Both the position numbers and the translations under genes were made by a program. The notes below the pieces were generated by a model. That model did no database searches. It had not been told where the DNA came from and saw nothing but the letters and a program-made list of their open reading frames with translations. A DNA stretch of 6,619 bases from Tateyamaria sp. GTDB taxonomy: Bacteria; Pseudomonadota; Alphaproteobacteria; Rhodobacterales; Rhodobacteraceae. The first letter of the stretch is position 1, and the number at the start of each line of letters is the position of its first letter. Shown piece after piece: positions 1-6,619 of this stretch. Location of the stretch: NCBI GenBank assembly GCA_018668195.1, contig JABITU010000015.1, forward strand, positions 1 through 6,619, in the 5' to 3' direction.

Positions 1-2640
<2,640 letters not shown>

Positions 2641-2644
<4 letters not shown>

Positions 2645-3741
2645 GTGGAATCGACCTGACTGATCCCATCAGTCTCTGATACGTGTAGATACTGGGCGCG
2701 ATCATTGAAATGTTCAAATAACTCAGCGTCTGTCCCCGTCATCCATGCTTGAGCTTTCAGCGCACAGATTTCATCGTATAGCGCCGCACGGCGGTTTGCG
2801 TCCAAGTGTGCTGCTACTTCGTCGAGCAGTAGAAGAGGCGATGCGCCAAAATCCAACGCCAATGCGCGCGCATTGGCCAATATTAGAGACACTAAAAGAG
2901 CCTTTTGTTCGCCAGTAGAGCAGTCTCTCGCTGGGACATCCTTGGCTGCATAGACACCAAACAAATCTGCCCGATGCGGGCCTATAAGAGTACGACCAGC
3001 AGCAAGATCGCGTTGTCGGTTTTTCGCAAGAGCATCGCGGAAATCGGCACTTGTTTCGGGCATTCCCAACTCACCTGGCAGCAGATCCAGCGTTGCTGTG
3101 GGAAAAGCCGTTTGCGCCTTTTCTTGTGCTGCGGCCAGTTCGGTTAATGCGGCAAGACGATTTGCGTGGATGGCAGCCCCGGTTTCAGCCATGCGCAATT
3201 CTAATGCCGCGTACCAATGCGAGTCTCGCACCATATCTTTGAGAAGCCGGTTCCGTTCCCGCATCGCCTTGTCATAATCTATCGAAGCCTGTGCATGATC
3301 TGGCAGAAAGCTAAGCGTCATACGATCTAGAAAACGCCGTCTCCCATCGGCCCCTTCGATCCAGAGCCTGTCCATTGAAGGGATCAGCCACAAAACACGC
3401 ATGATGCGACCAAGAGCTGTCTGGGCCGCTGTCTTGCCATCAATGCGAACCTGTCGTGCAGAACCATTTTCTGACCATGTTTCAACTTCATGAACCTGAT
3501 CTTTTGAGTGAACAACTGCAGAGACTTTCCACCCCACAGCTTCGGGGCGTCGGGTCATGTCTTCTGCCGAGGCGCGTCGCAACCCGCGGCCGGGCGACAT
3601 AAGAGACACCGCTTCGAGGATATTGGTCTTGCCTACACCGTTCGGGCCGTGAACGGCCACGGGTCGCGGATCAAACGCCAGTCGCGAAACTTTGTGCGAT
3701 CGAAAATGGGACAGTGTCAAAGCAGACAGGGATAGCGCCAT
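2641..3741 (-). CDS. recF: DNA replication and repair protein RecF
   Basis: RecF is an SMC/ABC-like ATPase that binds DNA at single-strand gaps and, with RecO and RecR, helps load RecA during gap repair and fork recovery. With the ATG start it has 366 residues, the normal size. It opens with ALSLSALTLSHFRSH, typical of RecF N-termini. Walker A is GPNGVGKTN (32-40). The ABC signature is STGEQKALLVSLILA (from 275), and Walker B is LLLLDEVAAHLDANRR (303-318) with its D-loop. The conserved GPHRADL is at 254-260. A GTG codon at 3744 lies immediately before this ATG and would add one residue. I prefer ATG 3741 because AAAGGG then sits 6 bases upstream rather than 3. It lies 63 bases downstream of dnaN, and its TGA overlaps the next ATG. 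The dnaN-recF order fits the common bacterial replication cluster. Confidence 0.96.
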
Positions 3742-3747
3742 CACAAT

Positions 3748-3755
3748 CCCTTTCT
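3748..3755 (-). promoter_or_regulatory. recF ribosome binding site
   Basis: AGAAAGGG ends 6 bases before ATG 3741 and 3 bases before GTG 3744. The spacing favours the ATG as the recF start. Its presence also shows that recF has its own ribosome entry rather than depending on dnaN translation. Confidence 0.55.
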
Positions 3756-3778
3756 TTGGGCCCTAGGCATCTTTCGCC

Positions 3779-3806
3779 GAGGCAGGCCGTTTCGTTGGAC
3801 AGCCTC
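3779..3806 (-). repeat. Weak inverted repeat at the dnaN stop / dnaN-recF gap
   Basis: GAGGC and GCCTC face each other across 18 bases at 3779-3783 and 3802-3806, with only partial pairing inside the loop. The dnaN TGA overlaps one arm. There is no T tract, so I do not call it a terminator. The rest of the 63-base gap shows only the recF ribosome binding site. Confidence 0.2.
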
Positions 3807-4923
3807 AGACCCGCATCGGCATGACGACATAGACTGCAGATTGGTCTGTGCCTTCGCGCATCAGGGTCGGATCGCCAGACGAATTAAACATGAAAACCGC
3901 GTTCTCGCGATCCACCTGGCTCGCAATTTCAAGCAGGTACTTGGCGTTAAAGCCGATTTCAAGACGCTCGTCCGCGTAAGAAACGGCAAGCTCTTCCTCG
4001 GCCGCTCCGCTATCTGGGGCGTTCACTGACAAAATCAGCCGATCTTCGTCCAATTGCAGCTTGACTGCCCGAGAGCGCTCGGAACTGACAGTCGCAACGC
4101 GGTCCACGGCCTTGGCAAAGTCACTTGCGTCAACTTCCATCTTGCGGGTGTTTCCAGTGGGGATGACACGGGTATAATCGGGGAAAGTTCCATCAATTAC
4201 CTTCGAGGTCAGCGTAATTTCTGGTGTTGCAAACCGCACTTTTGTCTCGCTGACACTGACGGCAATCTGCATGTCATCATCGTCTAAAAGCTTTCGCAGC
4301 TCGCCCACGGTCTTGCGTGGAACAATGACGCCCGGCATATCTGACGCACCATCAGGCAGTGTACTGTCGATCCGGGCCAGACGATGCCCGTCGGTTGCAA
4401 CACAGCGCAACGCCTTGCCGTCGTCACCATCGGCGACATGCATATAGACGCCGTTTAAATAATACCGGGTTTCTTCAGTCGAGATTGCAAATTTCGATTT
4501 GTCGAACAGACGCCGCAGCTTTGGAGCAGGCACCGAAAAGTTAGACGCATATTCGGACGAGGCCATAACTGGAAAGTCTTCTTTGGGCAGGGTCGCAAGC
4601 GAAAAGTTTGATCGGCCTGCCTCGACCGTCAGGCGGCCTGCGGAGCTATCAGCGATCAAGGTCACCAATGCTCCATCGGGAAGTTTGCGCACGATTTCAT
4701 GCAATGTCGTCGCCGCGACAGTTGTAGCTCCTGCTCGCTCAACCTGAGCGGGGGCTTTGTCAACGACCTCGATGTCAAGATCGGTGGCACGAAAGGTAAC
4801 ATCAGACCCTTCCGCTTCGATCAGAACGTTAGCAAGGATCGGAATGGTATTGCGGCGTTCCACAACTGATTGGGCCTGACTGACCGCTTTGAGCAGCACG
4901 CCCCGTTCGACACTAATTTTCAT
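3805..4923 (-). CDS. dnaN: DNA polymerase III beta subunit (sliding clamp)
   Basis: The beta clamp is a homodimeric ring loaded on DNA by the clamp loader. It tethers polymerase III and also docks repair polymerases, MutS and regulators such as Hda. The product is 372 residues, as expected for an alphaproteobacterial clamp of three similar domains (about 1-120, 130-250, 252-372). It begins MKISVERGVLLKAVSQAQSVVERRNTIPILANVLI, a classic DnaN N-terminus. Other landmarks are FRATDLDIEV (44-53), ATDGHRLA (176-183), GTFPDYTRVIP (245-255) and the C-terminal VMPMRV, which forms part of the peptide-binding pocket. The frame is open upstream to 4971, but ATG 4923 is chosen because GGGAG lies 7 bases before it and the protein then starts at the conserved position. 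A candidate promoter is about 70 bases upstream. The gene order dnaA-dnaN-recF supports the call. Confidence 0.98.
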   Translation of the reverse strand: MKISVERGVLLKAVSQAQSVVERRNTIPILANVLIEAEGSDVTFRATDLDIEVVDKAPAQVERAGATTVAATTLHEIVRKLPDGALVTLIADSSAGRLTVEAGRSNFSLATLPKEDFPVMASSEYASNFSVPAPKLRRLFDKSKFAISTEETRYYLNGVYMHVADGDDGKALRCVATDGHRLARIDSTLPDGASDMPGVIVPRKTVGELRKLLDDDDMQIAVSVSETKVRFATPEITLTSKVIDGTFPDYTRVIPTGNTRKMEVDASDFAKAVDRVATVSSERSRAVKLQLDEDRLILSVNAPDSGAAEEELAVSYADERLEIGFNAKYLLEIASQVDRENAVFMFNSSGDPTLMREGTDQSAVYVVMPMRV

Positions 4924-4930
4924 GGTCCGT

Positions 4931-4935
4931 CTCCC
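4931..4935 (-). promoter_or_regulatory. dnaN ribosome binding site
   Basis: GGGAG lies 7 bases upstream of ATG 4923, the best Shine-Dalgarno match in the window. It decides the dnaN start against the open frame that continues to 4971. Confidence 0.7.
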
Positions 4936-4994
4936 ACCAGATGACCCGGACCGGTACACTAGCCCAACCACCGCGCATCACAAGTATTTTGTTG

Positions 4995-5023
4995 ATTTTC
5001 GGTTGTATCGTTTGGGGCGTCAA
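4995..5023 (-). promoter_or_regulatory. Candidate sigma-70-type promoter for dnaN
   Basis: TTGACG (5018-5023, five of six matches to TTGACA) is followed after 17 bases by GAAAAT (4995-5000, four of six to TATAAT). A start near 4988 would give a leader of about 65 bases before dnaN. The spacing is ideal and it lies in the AT-rich part of the spacer. It would let dnaN, and perhaps the genes beyond it, be transcribed independently of dnaA. This is a consensus-matching prediction only. Confidence 0.5.
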
Positions 5024-5035
5024 GCCAATGACGCC
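5016..5035. repeat. Perfect 7-bp dyad overlapping the dnaN -35 element
   Basis: GGCGTCA and TGACGCC are exact inverted copies separated by 6 bases. The left arm, read on the plus strand, covers almost all of the candidate -35 hexamer. No T run follows in either direction, so an operator is more likely than a terminator. As RNA it would also form a GC-rich hairpin in any transcript reading through from dnaA. Confidence 0.5.
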
Positions 5036-5047
5036 AATACGGCCGCT

Positions 5048-5133
5048 CAATTGGGTACATCTTGTATTTGTGAAACAAAATTTGCTCACAAGCGACAATT
5101 TGGGTATGTTTGAGGCTGGCGTGTTTTGTGAAA
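5048..5133. repeat. Two-part repeat present twice in the dnaA-dnaN spacer
   Basis: Copy 1 is CAATTGGGTA (5048-5057), 9 bases, then TTTGTGAAA (5067-5075). Copy 2 is CAATTTGGGTA (5096-5106), 18 bases, then TTTGTGAAA (5125-5133). The order and orientation are the same, and the inner spacing differs by 9 bases, close to one helical turn. Copy 1 also extends into a small palindrome, TTTGT-GAA-ACAAA (5067-5079). It could be a pair of binding sites upstream of the dnaN promoter or a decayed tandem duplication. Confidence 0.4.
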
Positions 5134-5219
5134 TTCGGACTGGACATTGCGCGCCCAGAAATCGTGAGGTCATTTTTACCAGATCGGGCGACGCCTAACC
5201 CAAGGTATCGCGCTATTCA

Positions 5220-5240
5220 GGCTTGTGACCTGTTCACGCC
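5220..5240 (-). repeat. Imperfect hairpin over the dnaA stop codon
   Basis: On the transcribed strand GGC-GTGA-ACAGG-TCAC-aa-GCC gives a 7-bp stem with a 2-base bulge and a 5-base loop. The dnaA TGA (5234-5236) lies in the 5' arm. No T tract follows, so it is not a convincing intrinsic terminator. It might stabilise the 3' end or be chance. Confidence 0.3.
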
Positions 5241-6595
5241 TCCAGCGAGCGGCGCAACAATTCTAGGTCTTCGGCGATCTGACCATCTGATTGCTTTAGT
5301 TCTTCGATCCGTTTGACGCCATGCATCACTGTCGTGTGATCACGCCCACCAAACCTGCGGCCAATTTCGGGCAGAGATCGCGGTGTCATCTGTTTGCACA
5401 AATACATCGCTACCTGACGCGGACGGGCATAGCTGCGCAAGCGTTTGGGCCCGATCATGTCTGATAGTCGAATGTTGTAGTGGTCCGACACTTTGCGCTG
5501 AATTTCTTCGACCGTGATCTTACGTTCGGATGCGCGCAAGACATCAGCCAAACAGTCCTGTGTCAGTTCCATATTAATTGGGCGACCGACCAGAGAGGCA
5601 AAAGCAAAGAGCCGCGTCAACGCGCCCTCAAGCACACGAACATTGGTCGAGATACGATGTGCAAGAAATTCAAGCACGCCGGCGTCAACAGACAGATCGG
5701 GGTAGTTGACCTGTTGCTGTTCGACTTTGCTTTGCAAGATACCAAGGCGCAATTCATAGTCGGTTGGGTGCAAATCAGCGACAAGGCCGCATTGCAGACG
5801 CGACTTAACCCGCTCTTCGAGGTCTTTGATTTCACCAGGGGCGCGGTCAGCAGAAATGATGATCTGTTTATTCTGATCCACGAGCGCATTGAACGTATGA
5901 AAGAATTCCTCTTGTGTGCTGTCTTTTCCAGCTATGAACTGCACATCGTCAACCATCAGAACGTCAACAGACCGGAAGATGGATTTGAAATCCATCATCT
6001 TACGATCGCGTAGTGCTTGGACAAAACGGTACATGAACTGCTCGGCGGACAGATATAAAACATTCAGATTTGGACGACGGGCCCGCAATTCCCAAGCTAT
6101 GGCATGCATTAGGTGTGTTTTACCCAAACCTACGCCCCCATAAAGGAAAAGCGGGTTAAACGTCACGGGTCCACCTTCTGCCACGCGGCGTGCAGCAGCA
6201 TTGGCTAATTCGTTCGGCTTGCCCACGACAAAACTGTCGAACGTGAACCTGTGATCAAGTGGGGCGGTCGTCAAAGCAGATTTAGCGCGAACGGTGGGTG
6301 CTGTGTCTGGCGATGGCGCGGACGTGTCCACTGCACTTGGGCGACCCTTTCCATTCGTGGCCACAGAAAACCCAAGTCTGCGGATACTGTCGTCTGCAGC
6401 TTTAAGCTCGTGTAGGATAAGATCAGAAAAATTCTGGCTTACGTAGTTGCCCATGAAATTTGTTGGCACATCAAATGTTGCAATCCCGTCGTTCAAATCT
6501 CGAAACTTGAGTGGCTCGATCCAAGTGGTGTAGTTATTTTGGCCCACCGTCTTCAGCAGCTTGTGTCTCAGCTGTCCCCATTGTTCTTGCATCAT
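5234..6595 (-). CDS. dnaA: Chromosomal replication initiator protein DnaA
   Basis: DnaA is the AAA+ ATPase that binds DnaA boxes at the origin, forms an ATP-dependent helical oligomer, melts the unwinding element and recruits the replicative helicase. The product is 453 residues. Domain I is at about 1-75 (EQWGQLRHKLLKTVGQNNYTTWIEPL), followed by a short, low-complexity domain II linker (about 80-112). Domain III is AAA+, with Walker A GGVGLGKT (153-160), Walker B VLMVDD (212-217), box VII EERVKSR (R266 as the likely arginine finger) and sensor-2 NVRVLEGALTRL (R320). Domain IV carries the basic loop ARPRQ (390-394) and the DnaA signature RDHTTVMHGVKRI (418-430). I choose ATG 6595 because MMQEQWGQ aligns with the usual alphaproteobacterial MTQEQWGQ-type start and GGGCGG lies 9 bases upstream. 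TTG 6604 and ATG 6592 are alternatives. The promoter region is outside the window. Confidence 0.97.
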   Translation of the reverse strand: MMQEQWGQLRHKLLKTVGQNNYTTWIEPLKFRDLNDGIATFDVPTNFMGNYVSQNFSDLILHELKAADDSIRRLGFSVATNGKGRPSAVDTSAPSPDTAPTVRAKSALTTAPLDHRFTFDSFVVGKPNELANAAARRVAEGGPVTFNPLFLYGGVGLGKTHLMHAIAWELRARRPNLNVLYLSAEQFMYRFVQALRDRKMMDFKSIFRSVDVLMVDDVQFIAGKDSTQEEFFHTFNALVDQNKQIIISADRAPGEIKDLEERVKSRLQCGLVADLHPTDYELRLGILQSKVEQQQVNYPDLSVDAGVLEFLAHRISTNVRVLEGALTRLFAFASLVGRPINMELTQDCLADVLRASERKITVEEIQRKVSDHYNIRLSDMIGPKRLRSYARPRQVAMYLCKQMTPRSLPEIGRRFGGRDHTTVMHGVKRIEELKQSDGQIAEDLELLRRSLEA

Positions 6596-6604
6596 CGAAA
6601 GCAA

Positions 6605-6615
6605 CCGCCCTTTCT
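6605..6615 (-). promoter_or_regulatory. dnaA ribosome binding region
   Basis: The purine-rich stretch AGAAAGGGCGG precedes the dnaA start. Its GGGCGG part is 9 bases from ATG 6595, while the TTG at 6604 would abut it. GAAAG (6610-6614) can pair with CTTTC (6597-6601) just before the ATG, which could partly mask the site. Confidence 0.45.
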
Positions 6616-6619
6616 GCCA

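Larger units (their letters stand above)
4924..5233. other. dnaA-dnaN intergenic spacer, no gene
   Basis: This is a 310-base non-coding stretch between dnaA and dnaN. Short open frames cross it on both strands, but none has a ribosome binding site or a recognisable protein. It is visibly more AT-rich between about 4980 and 5135 than the flanking genes. It holds a candidate dnaN promoter, a 7-bp dyad and a two-part repeat, listed separately. I found no 9-mer close to TTATCCACA (the best, TTGCTCACA at 5082-5090, has three mismatches) and no GANTC site, so there is no positive evidence for an origin here. Confidence 0.75.

Noticed and set aside
4924..4971. Upstream extension of dnaN to an ATG at 4971
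   Set aside because: It would add 16 non-conserved residues before MKISVERG and ignore the good GGGAG ribosome site 7 bases before ATG 4923.
4913..5198. Several overlapping small open frames on both strands in the dnaA-dnaN spacer
   Set aside because: None has a recognisable product, a Shine-Dalgarno or coding-like composition, and they overlap the candidate promoter and repeats.
5480..6013. 177-codon open frame on the plus strand
   Set aside because: It is antisense inside the conserved AAA+ part of dnaA and is explained as a by-product of dnaA codon use.

Overview
This 6.6-kb window carries the chromosomal replication-initiation and topology cluster of an alphaproteobacterium. All five genes lie on the minus strand, so transcription runs from the right edge to the left edge in the order dnaA, dnaN, recF, a LysE/RhtB-type exporter, gyrB. 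The DnaA N-terminus, the wording of the GyrB TOPRIM half and the 372-residue sliding clamp ending in MPMRV all read like Rhodobacterales (Roseobacter/Rhodobacter group). That taxonomic call rests on recognition of protein sequence, not on a search. Base composition looks moderate in GC by eye, which would suit a marine roseobacter better than a high-GC Rhodobacter.

Layout from right to left. dnaA (initiator ATPase) occupies 5234-6595, with only 24 bases of its leader in the window. A spacer of about 310 bases follows (4924-5233). It has no credible gene but contains a good candidate dnaN promoter, a perfect 7-bp dyad over its -35 element, and two copies of a two-part repeat. dnaN (beta clamp) is at 3805-4923. 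After 63 bases comes recF (2641-3741). recF overlaps the exporter gene (2024-2644) by 4 bases, ATGA, suggesting translational coupling. After 80 bases comes gyrB, which starts at 1943 and runs off the left edge with about 647 codons present. Its reading frame was followed by hand from the start codon to base 3 without a stop or frameshift.

How the genes work together: DnaA opens the origin, DnaN tethers the replicative polymerase, RecF (with RecO and RecR) loads RecA at gaps behind stalled forks, and GyrB with GyrA removes positive supercoils ahead of the fork. The amino-acid/metabolite exporter is the functional outsider, but it sits snugly in the gene string.

I see no mobile element, CRISPR array, tRNA, rRNA, strong rho-independent terminator or DnaA-box cluster. 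The window is essentially ordinary core chromosome. The points worth a second look are the structure of the dnaA-dnaN spacer and the embedded exporter.
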